Assembly (NCBI RefSeq): GCF_030013905.1 | Contig: NZ_CP124862.1 | Location: forward strand, 2,049,051-2,113,050 | Source: Petroclostridium sp. X23 | Lineage (GTDB): Bacteria; Bacillota; Clostridia; SK-Y3 | Length of the DNA: 64,000 bases | Reading direction: 5' to 3' | Shown here: piece by piece, positions 55,430 to 64,000 of the stretch | How the letters are laid out: each line of letters begins with the position of its first letter | Numbering within the stretch: position 1 is the stretch's first letter | Translations under genes and position numbers: made by a program | The notes under the pieces: generated by a model | Databases searched by the model: none | The model's input: only the letters and a program-made list of their open reading frames with translations | What the model was told of the DNA's origin: nothing

Positions 55430-56440
55430 CTATTGAATCTTATCCTTTGTGATCAACTCAACTTTTGTAGGTATATAATTCTCAATACTGCCGCCTTTGA
55501 GCAGCTCCACAGCCTTTTCAACACCAAGTTTACCCATTTCGCTCGCATATTGTGCGATAGAACCGTTCATTGTACCTTCTTTAATCGCTGTTTTCGCATC
55601 ATCACTTGCATCAAATCCTAATACGATAATTTCTCCGGTCTTTCCAGCCTGAGCAATGGCTTCAACAGCACCTAAAGCCATCAGGTCACTTGCCGCGAAT
55701 ACTCCTTGCACATCAGGATTTGCTGTTAAAATATTCTGGAATACATCGTATCCTTTGTCTCTTTCCCATTGTGCAGTCTGAGATGCTACGATCTCAATCT
55801 CAGGAGCGGATTCTTTAATCTTGTCCTTAAAGCCTCCTACTCTGGCATCACTGGTTTCATGTCCTGCGATCCCCTCAATGACGGCGATTTTACCTTTTCC
55901 TTTTAATTGTTCTATCATATATAAAGCAGCAAGCTGTCCACCATTGTAGTTATCGGAACCGATAAAGGTTGCTGTTTTTGCGCCCTCTGCTTTAGCTGCT
56001 GCTTCATCTACCTTCGTATCGACAATCAATACAGGAATACCGGCATCATTGGCTTTTTTAATTGCCGGAACAATCTCTTTAGAACCGGAAGGTGAAATCA
56101 AAATCGCATCTACTTTTTTAGTGATCATGTTTTCCATAATCTGCATCTGTTTTTCAACATCAACTTCTCTATCTGCTGCTTGAACGATTAAATCCACACC
56201 AAACTCATCTGCTGCTTTCTTCGCGCCTTCTTCCATAGATATAAAGAAAGGATTATTTAAAGTTTTAGGGATTAGCGCGATTTGCAATTTCTTGTTTGCA
56301 GCACTGCCAGCAGGTTTATCTGTAGTTTCTTTTGGTGCTTCAGTCTTCGAAGGCTGATTTTGTGTACAACCAAACACCATGGTAGTGAACAATCCAATCA
56401 ATAAGACCAAACATACTAACTTAATACTTTTTTTAAACAT
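55430..56440 (-). CDS. RbsB-type sugar-binding lipoprotein
   Basis: The 336-residue protein has a lipoprotein signal with VFGC lipobox near residue 25, then a Thr/Pro/Lys-rich linker. The type 1 binding fold shows IPKTLNNPFFISMEEGAKKAADEFG, NDAGIPVLIVDTKVD, and AGHETSDARVGGFKDKI. AGGAGG lies upstream of the ATG. It is first in the transporter operon and would be its most abundant product. Ribose or inositol are the likely ligands. Confidence 0.92.
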   Translation of the reverse strand: MFKKSIKLVCLVLLIGLFTTMVFGCTQNQPSKTEAPKETTDKPAGSAANKKLQIALIPKTLNNPFFISMEEGAKKAADEFGVDLIVQAADREVDVEKQMQIMENMITKKVDAILISPSGSKEIVPAIKKANDAGIPVLIVDTKVDEAAAKAEGAKTATFIGSDNYNGGQLAALYMIEQLKGKGKIAVIEGIAGHETSDARVGGFKDKIKESAPEIEIVASQTAQWERDKGYDVFQNILTANPDVQGVFAASDLMALGAVEAIAQAGKTGEIIVLGFDASDDAKTAIKEGTMNGSIAQYASEMGKLGVEKAVELLKGGSIENYIPTKVELITKDKIQ

Positions 56441-56855
56441 CTAAATTCCTCCTCATTTTTAGTTGTTTTGTTAGATAAGGGTTAAAAATACAGCATTTTG
56501 GATACGACTATTTTCAGTGCACCTCCTTAAATGAAAAGATTTAATGATTGATTGAGGCTCATTTAACATGTTGTAAGCACATCCCGCTTACATTTCCAAT
56601 CGTACTACACGAATAACTAAAAAAAAACTATAAAATCCGAAGAAAGCTCTAAAATACCCATAAAAGCCGACTTTGAATTTTAACAATTGCTTTATATTTT
56701 AACAAAATGGTATCATCTATTCGTAATTTTTACAGATTTACAATTTTTCCTATTGATACTTTATATAAGAACTTTTATAATATACATATCTGCATTATAT
56801 AAATGTTATATAATCTCCAAATACAATAATCTTATTTTTAGAAAGAGGAATGTAT
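56441..56855. promoter_or_regulatory. Divergent promoter region of transporter operon and AraC regulator
   Basis: About 415 AT-rich bases separate the binding protein and the AraC-type regulator. No LacI-type operator core like those at 50.5 and 51.6 kb was seen, so the transporter operon is probably controlled by the membrane regulator instead. No gene is supported. Confidence 0.45.
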
Positions 56856-59291
56856 ATGAAAAAAATATTTTCTTCTTTTTTTATACATTTAAATAAAATT
56901 TATACAAAAAATGCCTTACTGAATAAAATTAGAAATAATATAAATTTAAACAGTACCTTTACAAAGCTTATTATTTCATATCTTATTTTCGCAGCAATTA
57001 TCCTCAGCTTGTCCAGCGTATCAATGTATATGGGATATAAGAATAAAGTAATCAATCAGATTAATAACGTCTCGGAAAAGCTGCTTGTACAAACAAACTA
57101 TTTTACCGACTTTCTTGTGACTTGGACAACTACATCGGGTCATTACTTATATAGGGATACTGATATCTTCAATCTTATGTATGGAAAAAACATTAGTCAT
57201 ACCGATGAAGCAGTCGGTAAAAGAAAGTTGACGCAGTCGGTGAATATTATACCGTTGACCCATTCCATTTATGTTTATAACAGTATCTCGAAAAAGTTCT
57301 ATTCTTCACTAAGCGACCCAATATTTCTGCGTGATTTTTATGATCAGGAAACCGTTTTCATATTACAAAATAGAAAGGATTATATAGAAAACACCAGATT
57401 AATTCCAAGAAAAATATTCTTCTCTGTTGATGGACTAAAGGGATCAAGCTATCAGGCTAATTTGCTTACAATCGTGATCTCTGATTACCCGTTGGAAAAT
57501 AGTCTCAAAGACAGTGCGCTAATACTCAACTTAGACGCGAAAGAAGTACAAAATACGTTTAAGAACATTGCACCGAAAGACTCGGATATTTTTATAATTG
57601 ATTCTTCCGGAACCATTGTGTCTCACTCTGATCCTAAAATGTTCATGAAGAACATTTCAGATCAAAAATATATTCAATATGTCCTTGAAAAGAAAAAAGA
57701 CACCGGACACTTTATCGATACCATTGACGGTAAGCAATCTCTAATCACCTATGTTAACTCTGATAAGTTGGGCCTGAAATTTATCAGTATCATACCCTAT
57801 GCCAACTTGTTAAAAGATTTGAACGCTTTAACCCAGCTTACCATCGTCATCGCTGCTATACTATTGCTGCTCGGCATTGTGTTATCATATATTTTTTCAA
57901 AAAAGATTTATGTCCCTATCAATAGGATTGTTAGCAATATCCAGCAGTATTTTTCAAAACAGAAAGACAGCATCAATATGGGAGAAAGCAGCAATGTTAA
58001 TGAGCTGGATTACCTATATAAGGTTTTTGATAAATTGCTCCACAGCCCGCATTCCCTTGAAAACCTGTCTCAAGTTGATATCAATTTTTTAAAGCAGCAG
58101 CTGCTGAAAAGTTTCTTATTGAATGAATCATTCCAATTAAGAGACTTAACTGTAAAATTTGAGGAATTAAATATTAGGATTCGCGCTGAAGATCTGCTTG
58201 TATATACATTGACAATTGATTCATTCAAGGAGTTTAACACAAAGCATTCAAAGGAGAACCAAAGCCTTATACGGTTCGCCATAGGTAATATTGCTTCGGA
58301 AATTACTTCAAAGTATTACAAATGCGATACGGTAGATATGGGCGATGATCATATCGCCGTAATATTAAATATGAATAAAGATACTCATAATTCCTCCCTG
58401 GATATATTGGTGGATGCCATTGATGAAATACAAAAGTCCATATCCCAATATCTGGACATCTCTGTCACTGTCGGAATCGGAAACAGGGTTCATCACATAG
58501 GCGATATCTCACTTTCATATAATACTGCATATGAAAATACTTGCTACCGTTTCAAATATGGTCCGAAGTCTATTCTGTTCCATGAAAAAATCCAGGCAAG
58601 TATAAACGAAGATTATCATTACCCAGAAGATAGCGAGACTGAAATTTTCAATGCACTTAAGTTAGGACATATGACCGATGTAGAACAGGCACTAGATAGG
58701 ATGTTGGATGAAATTTCCCAGTATTCATATAGAGATATGCTGCTGGCAATTACCCAATTGACTGTGAATTCAAAAAAGCTTTTAAAAACGCTTTATGATA
58801 TTAACGATGAGAATCTCTATATGGATATCCGTTATTTCAGAAGGAACCTTGAGAAATTTGAGAATATCTATCAAGTAAAAAATTGGCTGCTTCATCTATA
58901 TATCAACACCATTCAACGGCGTGAAGAAAAGAAATCCGGTAGAAAGAATGAGTTGGTCAATGACACCATCAACTATATACAATATAATTACTCCGATCCG
59001 GCTCTTTCACCCGAATTGATAGCTGATTATGTCAATATATCACCTAATTATCTAAGAACTATTTTTAAAGAAGTGACAACCGGATCTTTATCGGCTTTTA
59101 TTAATGAATTCCGTTTGGAGAAAGCAAGACAGCTTTTGGAAACCACAGCGATGCCCGTAAGTGAAATATCAGATTCCGTAGGCTTCTCCAATAACACTTA
59201 TTTTTACACCGCATTTAAAAAGTTTTACGGATTCACACCTAATCAATACCGTAAGATGATGCTTAAAAACGAACCTGTTAAACCCCTATAA
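56856..59291 (+). CDS. Membrane-bound AraC-family regulator with extracellular sensor
   Basis: The protein (811 residues) has a membrane segment near 35-60 (LIISYLIFAAIILSLSSVSMYM), a large extracellular dCache-like domain, and a second segment near 325-345. A GGDEF-unrelated central region and a C-terminal AraC HTH pair follow, LSPELIADYVNISPNYLRTIFKEVT and PVSEISDSVGFSNNTYFYTAFKKFYGFTPNQYRKM. This is the YesN/YtdP-type layout. The start at 56856 has GAGG seven bases upstream. Placed divergently from the sugar transporter, it likely senses the sugar outside the cell and activates uptake. Confidence 0.9.
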   Translation: MKKIFSSFFIHLNKIYTKNALLNKIRNNINLNSTFTKLIISYLIFAAIILSLSSVSMYMGYKNKVINQINNVSEKLLVQTNYFTDFLVTWTTTSGHYLYRDTDIFNLMYGKNISHTDEAVGKRKLTQSVNIIPLTHSIYVYNSISKKFYSSLSDPIFLRDFYDQETVFILQNRKDYIENTRLIPRKIFFSVDGLKGSSYQANLLTIVISDYPLENSLKDSALILNLDAKEVQNTFKNIAPKDSDIFIIDSSGTIVSHSDPKMFMKNISDQKYIQYVLEKKKDTGHFIDTIDGKQSLITYVNSDKLGLKFISIIPYANLLKDLNALTQLTIVIAAILLLLGIVLSYIFSKKIYVPINRIVSNIQQYFSKQKDSINMGESSNVNELDYLYKVFDKLLHSPHSLENLSQVDINFLKQQLLKSFLLNESFQLRDLTVKFEELNIRIRAEDLLVYTLTIDSFKEFNTKHSKENQSLIRFAIGNIASEITSKYYKCDTVDMGDDHIAVILNMNKDTHNSSLDILVDAIDEIQKSISQYLDISVTVGIGNRVHHIGDISLSYNTAYENTCYRFKYGPKSILFHEKIQASINEDYHYPEDSETEIFNALKLGHMTDVEQALDRMLDEISQYSYRDMLLAITQLTVNSKKLLKTLYDINDENLYMDIRYFRRNLEKFENIYQVKNWLLHLYINTIQRREEKKSGRKNELVNDTINYIQYNYSDPALSPELIADYVNISPNYLRTIFKEVTTGSLSAFINEFRLEKARQLLETTAMPVSEISDSVGFSNNTYFYTAFKKFYGFTPNQYRKMMLKNEPVKPL

Positions 59292-59336
59292 GGTAATAAG
59301 ACCGAGTGTTTTATTGTTCGAAAATCATGTATATAC

Positions 59337-59392
59337 AAAGTCCGAAGTCACTGAAATATGCTTTATTAATCAGTAGCTTCGGACTTTTTGTT
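59337..59392 (+). terminator. Terminator after the AraC regulator
   Basis: Arms AAAGTCCGAAG and CTTCGGACTTT with inner pairing (ACTGA/TCAGT), followed by TTG TTTG. It ends about 100 bases past the stop codon. Confidence 0.75.
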
Positions 59393-59411
59393 TGTTTTCC
59401 AATCTTTAGGA

Positions 59412-59548
59412 TGTTTTGAAAAAGTCTAATTCAGCACACAGAAGAGCAAGACTTGGGGACTGGTCTGCTGTCAGGCCTGGTTTTTGGCCGGACTGCGGCC
59501 CTGGGCCCCGCCCATGTGTTGCGCTGACCGATGAAGCACTTTTTCACA
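59412..59548. repeat. MITE-like element, copy 2
   Basis: It shares the GGGGACTGGTCTGCTGTCAG block (59454-59503) with the element at 42662-42904. It ends GATGAAGCACTTTTTCACA, like that element's terminal repeat. The left terminal repeat is degenerate (TGTTTTGAAAAAGTC). It lies between the terminator and the aldolase gene and encodes nothing. Confidence 0.65.
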
Positions 59549-59589
59549 GCCTCCTTTAGCGCAGAATATAAAACATCCCACTAAAACTT

Positions 59590-60351
59590 CTATCTTAATT
59601 CTGTTAAACCCTCTTGAGCAGCACCTATTAATATATTAATATCGGAAGACCAAAGGTTTAAGGACATTCCTTTGGAAATCCAGGGCTTTAATGCTGCCGG
59701 AGAAGCCAAATGAATACCTGAGAACTTACCTTTTTTGCTCGCAGTCTCTATTACCTTATCTACCGCTTCAATAAAGACCGGACTATTTATCTGCCCCATA
59801 ATACCCATGCTTTGAGAAAGATCATTAGGACCTATGAATGCAGCATCAATTCCTTCAACATCTAGAATACTATCAATATTATTGATTCCTGCAGTTGATT
59901 CGATTTGAACCATCAAAATCGTTTTTTCATTTGCATCCTGCATATACACTGTGACACTCTCAGGTTTCTCAAAACCTGTGTGCTCTCTCATGAGTGCAAC
60001 ACCTCTATTTCCCAAAGGCGCATATTTAGAATACTCTACCAATGCTTTGGCTTGATCTGCCGTTTCAGTATTTGGAAGCAAAAGTCCTTGCGCTCCCATT
60101 TCCATATACTTTAAAACAACTTCTCTTTTCACCTCCGGAATTCTAACCAGTCCAGGAATTCCAGCTTCTCTTGCCATTCCCAAAATACCTGCTACCGTGC
60201 TGTAATCAAAATTACCGTGTTCACAGTCGATAATAAAAAAATCAAATCCACTCACCTTAATAAGTTTGGAAATTTCCGCTTTCTCAAAAAGCGTTACCAT
60301 CGTTCCTATGACTGCTTCGCCGTTTTTTAATCTTTCCTTTAATTTGCTCAT
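59590..60351 (-). CDS. HpcH/HpaI-type aldolase
   Basis: The 253-residue TIM barrel has family motifs: FDFFIIDCEHGNFDYSTV, RIPEVKREVVLKYMEMGAQGLLLPN, LMVQIESTAGINNIDSI and IGPNDLSQSMG, with the metal-binding E and D. Such class II aldolases cleave 2-keto-3-deoxy sugar acids to pyruvate or phosphoglyceraldehyde-type products. In this cluster it probably splits a keto-deoxy acid from an imported sugar acid. AAGGAG lies upstream of the ATG. Confidence 0.88.
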   Translation of the reverse strand: MSKLKERLKNGEAVIGTMVTLFEKAEISKLIKVSGFDFFIIDCEHGNFDYSTVAGILGMAREAGIPGLVRIPEVKREVVLKYMEMGAQGLLLPNTETADQAKALVEYSKYAPLGNRGVALMREHTGFEKPESVTVYMQDANEKTILMVQIESTAGINNIDSILDVEGIDAAFIGPNDLSQSMGIMGQINSPVFIEAVDKVIETASKKGKFSGIHLASPAALKPWISKGMSLNLWSSDINILIGAAQEGLTELR

Positions 60352-60363
60352 CAGTAATTCTCC

Positions 60364-61338
60364 TTATTTTAGATATTGTTGATTTACAATATTTGCGCAA
60401 TGCTTGTTGTTCAAGACAGCTATTGTATTCTCAATTGTCAACTTTGCCATCAGTTCTTCAGCCTGCTGGGTATGCCCTCCCAAATGGGGCAATACTGCTA
60501 CATTGTCTAATTCAAATAATGGACTTTTTGCAAGAGGCTCCTGCTCAAACACATCTAATCCCGCTCCGGCCAGTTTTCCGTTCACTAATGCTTGATATAG
60601 CGCTTGTTCATCGACCAGCTTCCCTCGGGCTGCATTAACTAAAAATGCGTCAGGTTTCATTTTTGCTAAATTCTCTGCATTGATTATTCTTTCAGTGTCT
60701 TTTGTGACAGGCAAATGCAGTGTGATAAAGTCAGATTGTTTAAATATCTCATCCAAAGAACATACTTGAATATTATTTTCAATAGCAAATTTTTTATCAA
60801 TATACGGATCATACGCCAATAAATTCATGGAGAAACCTTTCGCTCTTAGGGCAACTTCTTTGCCTATTGCGCCGAGTCCCAGGATTCCCAAAGTTTTTCC
60901 ACTCAATCCGACTCCAACGTGGCGTTTCCATTCTCCTTCCCGCATTTTTCTATCCATTGCAGGCATTCTTCTTGCGGCCCCTATCATTAAGCCTAATGTC
61001 AGGTCCGCAACAGCCGGTGCATTAACTCCCGGCGTATTTGTTATTAAAATCCCCTGTTCACCTGCTGCCTTAACATCAATTGCTTCATAACCTGTTCCAT
61101 ATCTTGAAATAACCTTCAGGGTTTTAGGTGCTCTAGCCAAAAATTCGGCGTCATATACTTCCACGCCTGCAATAATAGCATCCGCACCCTCCCATATTTC
61201 AGAGACTTCTTCTTTGCTCAGTGTTCTTCCATACGGATTATAGACTACTTCTTCTGCCTCTTTTTCCAAAAGTGCTCTGCATTTGCTCATATTCGCACTC
61301 TGTTGATTAAATGCAGGTGAAGTTACCAGTACTTTCAT
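60364..61338 (-). CDS. D-2-hydroxyacid dehydrogenase
   Basis: The 324-residue protein has the SerA/GyaR-type NAD site LGILGLGAIGKEVALRAKGF, with the catalytic R-E-H set in VNAARGKLVDEQAL, LDVFEQEP and LPHLGGHT. No C-terminal ACT domain is present, so it is unlikely to be the serine biosynthesis enzyme. In this operon it may reduce or oxidise a 2-keto or 2-hydroxy acid such as tartronate or glycerate type compounds. Confidence 0.87.
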   Translation of the reverse strand: MKVLVTSPAFNQQSANMSKCRALLEKEAEEVVYNPYGRTLSKEEVSEIWEGADAIIAGVEVYDAEFLARAPKTLKVISRYGTGYEAIDVKAAGEQGILITNTPGVNAPAVADLTLGLMIGAARRMPAMDRKMREGEWKRHVGVGLSGKTLGILGLGAIGKEVALRAKGFSMNLLAYDPYIDKKFAIENNIQVCSLDEIFKQSDFITLHLPVTKDTERIINAENLAKMKPDAFLVNAARGKLVDEQALYQALVNGKLAGAGLDVFEQEPLAKSPLFELDNVAVLPHLGGHTQQAEELMAKLTIENTIAVLNNKHCANIVNQQYLK

Positions 61339-61399
61339 TAAAATGTTCCCCCTATGCCAATCATTATTATATTATTTTATAGATACACTTTATATGTCG

Positions 61400-62875
61400 T
61401 TATGCAATTCTTTTTGATCTTGTGATACTTGAAAAAATTACCGATAATACTGCTAAAATCAAAAAAATCAAGCTAATCGGTCTTGTAAAAAATATTGCGT
61501 AGCTTCCCTCTGACAGGATCATGGATTGCCGCATGCTGACCTCAGCCATGGGACCTAGAATAATTGCCAACAACATTGGAGTAACCGGAAAATCAAACCG
61601 AGTCATTAAATACCCCAAAGCCCCGAAAATTAAGATCATTTTCACATCAAACAATGTATTATTTGCTGCGTAAGCACCGGTAACACATAAGATAATCAAT
61701 ATCGGAATCAGAAAATTCACCGGTACTTTTGTAATTCTTACGAAGCCTTTAATGAAATAGCTGGCTTGCAAATACATAAATATGTTTACAAATATCAAGC
61801 CTATCATGATGGTATAAACAACAATCCCATGGGTTTTAAACAAATCCGGTCCCGGTGTAAGGCCCTGCATCATCAACGCACCCAGAAGTATGGCTGTAAC
61901 CGTATCTCCCGGCACCCCTAAAGTCAATAGCGGTATCAGTGTCGCTCCCGTCACACCATTGTTTCCTGCTTCTGAAGCAGCAACGCCATCCAAATGTCCT
62001 GTACCGAATTTTTCCGGTGTTTTAGATACTCTTTTTGCCTCATTATAGCTTAAAAAAGATGCAATAGCTGCCCCGGTCCCTGGAATTGCACCTATAAAGG
62101 TTCCGATAGCACTTGATTTTAAAATGGTCTTCAAATGCAAAACAACCTCTTTCAACGATACTTTCTCATGCATAAAATCTTCTGTGTGTTCAACTTTATG
62201 ATCTAATATTCTGACTTTATTCAAAATTTCCGATATGGCAAATAATCCGATCAACGCAGGAATAAGATTAATTCCGGCAGCTAAATAATCATAATCAAAA
62301 GTTAATCGAGGCATCCCTCCTATAGGATCCATTCCAATCATGGATATAAACATCCCCAGAATTCCCATGATAATTCCTTTGAAAACACTGTCACTACAGA
62401 CACTGGATATAATGCTCAGACCAAAAATAGCTAAAGCAAAATATTCCGGCGGACCGAATTTCAATGCCATACTTGCAACTTGCGGTGCAATAAACAGCAA
62501 GATCAATGCACTAAATACTCCGGCAATGGTCGAAGCAATAAGCGCCATTTGCAATGCTTTACCCGCATGGCCATTCTTAGCCATCGTATATCCATCCAAA
62601 ACAGTTGCTGCAGATGCAGGTGTTCCGGGCGTATTAATTAAGATCGCGGTAATAGACCCGCCATAAGTCCCACCACAGTAAATTCCCAAAAGCATCAGTA
62701 TCCCTGTAATCGGGTCCATTCCAAACGTTAACGGCATAAACAGCGCTACTCCCATAGTAGCTGATAAACCCGGAAGAGCACCAAATATAATTCCTACTGC
62801 CAATCCAATATTTATAAACAAAAAGTTATTCCATGCAAACAAATTGATAAACCCTGAAATAATATTTTCCAACAT
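61400..62875 (-). CDS. tctA: TctA-family tripartite transporter permease
   Basis: The protein (about 491 residues) has about ten to twelve membrane segments and the TctA signatures FGALPGLSATMGVALFMPLTFGM, GGTYGGSITAILINTPGTPASAATV and IGAIPGTGAAIASFLSYNEAKR. With TctB and a TctC binding protein it imports carboxylates. TctC was not found in the window and may lie past the right edge. The ATG at 62875 has GGAGGG upstream. Confidence 0.92.
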   Translation of the reverse strand: MLENIISGFINLFAWNNFLFINIGLAVGIIFGALPGLSATMGVALFMPLTFGMDPITGILMLLGIYCGGTYGGSITAILINTPGTPASAATVLDGYTMAKNGHAGKALQMALIASTIAGVFSALILLFIAPQVASMALKFGPPEYFALAIFGLSIISSVCSDSVFKGIIMGILGMFISMIGMDPIGGMPRLTFDYDYLAAGINLIPALIGLFAISEILNKVRILDHKVEHTEDFMHEKVSLKEVVLHLKTILKSSAIGTFIGAIPGTGAAIASFLSYNEAKRVSKTPEKFGTGHLDGVAASEAGNNGVTGATLIPLLTLGVPGDTVTAILLGALMMQGLTPGPDLFKTHGIVVYTIMIGLIFVNIFMYLQASYFIKGFVRITKVPVNFLIPILIILCVTGAYAANNTLFDVKMILIFGALGYLMTRFDFPVTPMLLAIILGPMAEVSMRQSMILSEGSYAIFFTRPISLIFLILAVLSVIFSSITRSKRIA

Positions 62876-62885
62876 ACTTTCCCTC

Positions 62886-63338
62886 CTATGGTAACTGCAC
62901 ATATAGAAGCTCTTGAAATACATAATAAACAAGTAAGACAATCGCAATAAAAATTAAATACATATACCACTTTCTTGTTCCTAGGAAATAAACAACAGCC
63001 CCAATTACCACAATGGTTGAAATGATAAATCCCCATATTGGCATTAAATATACATATGCGATCATTAGAGCAAATAATATAAGTACATTCAATTCTGACT
63101 TAATATCTTTTATCTCACCTTTATCTTCTTTTTCCTTTCCCTGCTTCTTTCCAGCTAAGATGTTTTGAACCAAAAACAATCCACTGACAACAACTAACAT
63201 AATAGAAAGTACCTTCGGAAAAAACCTTGGTCCCATCACAGTAATCCCGGTATCTTCTATTTGATAGGGAATAGCAAACCAAATAAAAAAGCCTATCAAA
63301 AGGAAAAATATGCTTAAAACAGTATCTCTTTTCATCAT
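62886..63338 (-). CDS. tctB: TctB-family tripartite transporter small subunit
   Basis: The protein (about 150 residues) has four membrane segments: FFLLIGFFIWFAI, a second near LSIMLVVVSGLFLV, then a pair around LILFALMIAYVYLMPIWGF and IFIAIVLLVYYVF. This is the TctB layout. It sits 10 bases upstream of tctA. The start at 63338 follows GGAGG. Confidence 0.85.
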   Translation of the reverse strand: MMKRDTVLSIFFLLIGFFIWFAIPYQIEDTGITVMGPRFFPKVLSIMLVVVSGLFLVQNILAGKKQGKEKEDKGEIKDIKSELNVLILFALMIAYVYLMPIWGFIISTIVVIGAVVYFLGTRKWYMYLIFIAIVLLVYYVFQELLYVQLP

Positions 63339-63430
63339 CCCCAATATTCCTCCTTCATTTTTTCACCAAATCATTAAGACAGACAAACAATGATTGCCTT
63401 TTTTATGCATCCAATCATACCGAAGAATAT

Positions 63431-64000
63431 TTATTCAATGATTTCATGGAAAATGGATCCGAATTCCTTTACTTTCTCCTCCGGCAGCACCGGAATAGTC
63501 TCTGCAGTATATTTTTCGCAAATATCTAATGCCGACATCAAACCTTTTAAATTCATGCTAACGGGATTACCGGTATATCCAAACAGCTTTACAATCTCCA
63601 TAACCTTATTTTGGCTTTGCTGCGCGCCGTTCATATCCGCCGCCTTTACCTTGCGATGGATGTCCAGTTCCAATTCGGGTATTACATTCGGAATGGGAGT
63701 CATACTTCCGTCCGCTCCCAGCAACATAGCCGGCAGTATCAATGGTGCTCTGCCCATAAAGACTTTAAACTTATCACTTTGTGCATATTTAATTAACTGC
63801 TGAAAATATATAAAATCTCCGCTGCTATCCTTGATACCTATAATATTCTCCTCTTGACTAAGTCTTCGGATAGTATCGATACTGACATTGTTTTTGGTGA
63901 GCGCAGGAATATTGTATACCATAACCGGCAATTTGCTTTTCTTAGCCAATATCTTAAAAAAGTCTTCAATTGAAGCTTGGGGAAGCGGATAGTAAAATGG
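63431..64000 (-). CDS. DapA/NanA-family lyase, partial (5' end outside window)
   Basis: About 190 residues to the stop codon are visible and the frame is open through position 64000. The Schiff-base lysine sits in ENIIGIKDSSGD, after PVMVYNIPALT. VFMGRAPLILPAMLLGADGSMT and a C-terminal helical bundle follow. The family includes dihydrodipicolinate synthase, N-acetylneuraminate lyase and keto-deoxy sugar-acid dehydratases. Its place before tctB and the aldolase suggests a sugar-acid enzyme rather than lysine biosynthesis. The gap to tctB is about 90 bases. Confidence 0.85.
   Translation of the reverse strand, partial: PFYYPLPQASIEDFFKILAKKSKLPVMVYNIPALTKNNVSIDTIRRLSQEENIIGIKDSSGDFIYFQQLIKYAQSDKFKVFMGRAPLILPAMLLGADGSMTPIPNVIPELELDIHRKVKAADMNGAQQSQNKVMEIVKLFGYTGNPVSMNLKGLMSALDICEKYTAETIPVLPEEKVKEFGSIFHEIIE

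Noticed and set aside
59590..60351. Aldolase as the missing IolJ
   Set aside because: It is a HpcH/HpaI pyruvate-type class II aldolase in a separate operon, not the fructose-bisphosphate-aldolase-like family of IolJ.
60364..61338. Serine biosynthesis phosphoglycerate dehydrogenase
   Set aside because: It lacks an ACT domain and sits in a sugar-acid cluster, so a catabolic hydroxyacid dehydrogenase is the better call.

Overview
The window is low-GC, AT-rich Firmicutes DNA, most likely from a spore-forming anaerobe of the class Clostridia. It carries a SpoVB-type flippase, FloA/NfeD, the anaerobic NfnAB transhydrogenase, a B12-dependent ribonucleotide reductase and strong AGGAGG-type ribosome binding sites. 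Everything here comes from reading motifs in the sequence; no database search was run.

Positions 1 to about 24,570 look like one large Tn7-like mobile element whose left end lies outside the window. Its right end carries three repeated TnsB-type sites and a TGT-type terminus, 13-15 bp beyond the stop codon of nrdJ. Inside are tnsA, tnsB and tnsC (11.1-15.8 kb), a full-length tnsD (8.8-10.7 kb), a short tniQ (15.9-16.8 kb), a minimal CRISPR array and cas6-cas8b-cas7-cas5 (20.0-24.2 kb). No cas3, cas1, cas2 or cas4 is present. This is the architecture of a type I-B CRISPR-associated transposon (CAST), here in a Clostridia background. The array was later split by an IS66-family element that landed in the last 8 bases of a repeat.

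The cargo at 1-8 kb is defence-like. It holds a SIR2-HerA-KTSC operon and a nuclease-like/NACHT STAND ATPase that is cut by the window edge. A group II intron with its reverse transcriptase sits between them, directly after a small hairpin.

From nrdJ rightwards the DNA looks chromosomal. 28-34 kb holds a metal-chelate uptake operon (FecCD permease, lipoprotein, ATPase) with a methyltransferase, a binding-protein-like protein lacking a signal peptide, an unusual ABC ATPase and a cysteine-rich HypB-like GTPase. Next come nfnAB, an HD-GYP protein under a c-di-GMP-I riboswitch, nfeD-floA and a SpoVB-like flippase.

43-56 kb is an inositol regulon: a LacI regulator, an operon of acylating aldehyde dehydrogenase-iolB-iolD-transaldolase-iolE-iolG, and a sugar ABC transporter operon with a second dehydrogenase. 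No iolC, iolJ or iolA is present, and the transaldolase could in principle replace IolC and IolJ. A membrane AraC-type regulator follows. The window ends with a sugar-acid cluster (HpcH/HpaI aldolase, 2-hydroxyacid dehydrogenase, TctA/TctB transporter, partial DapA-like lyase). Several short repeat families recur between chromosomal genes. No rRNA or tRNA was seen.
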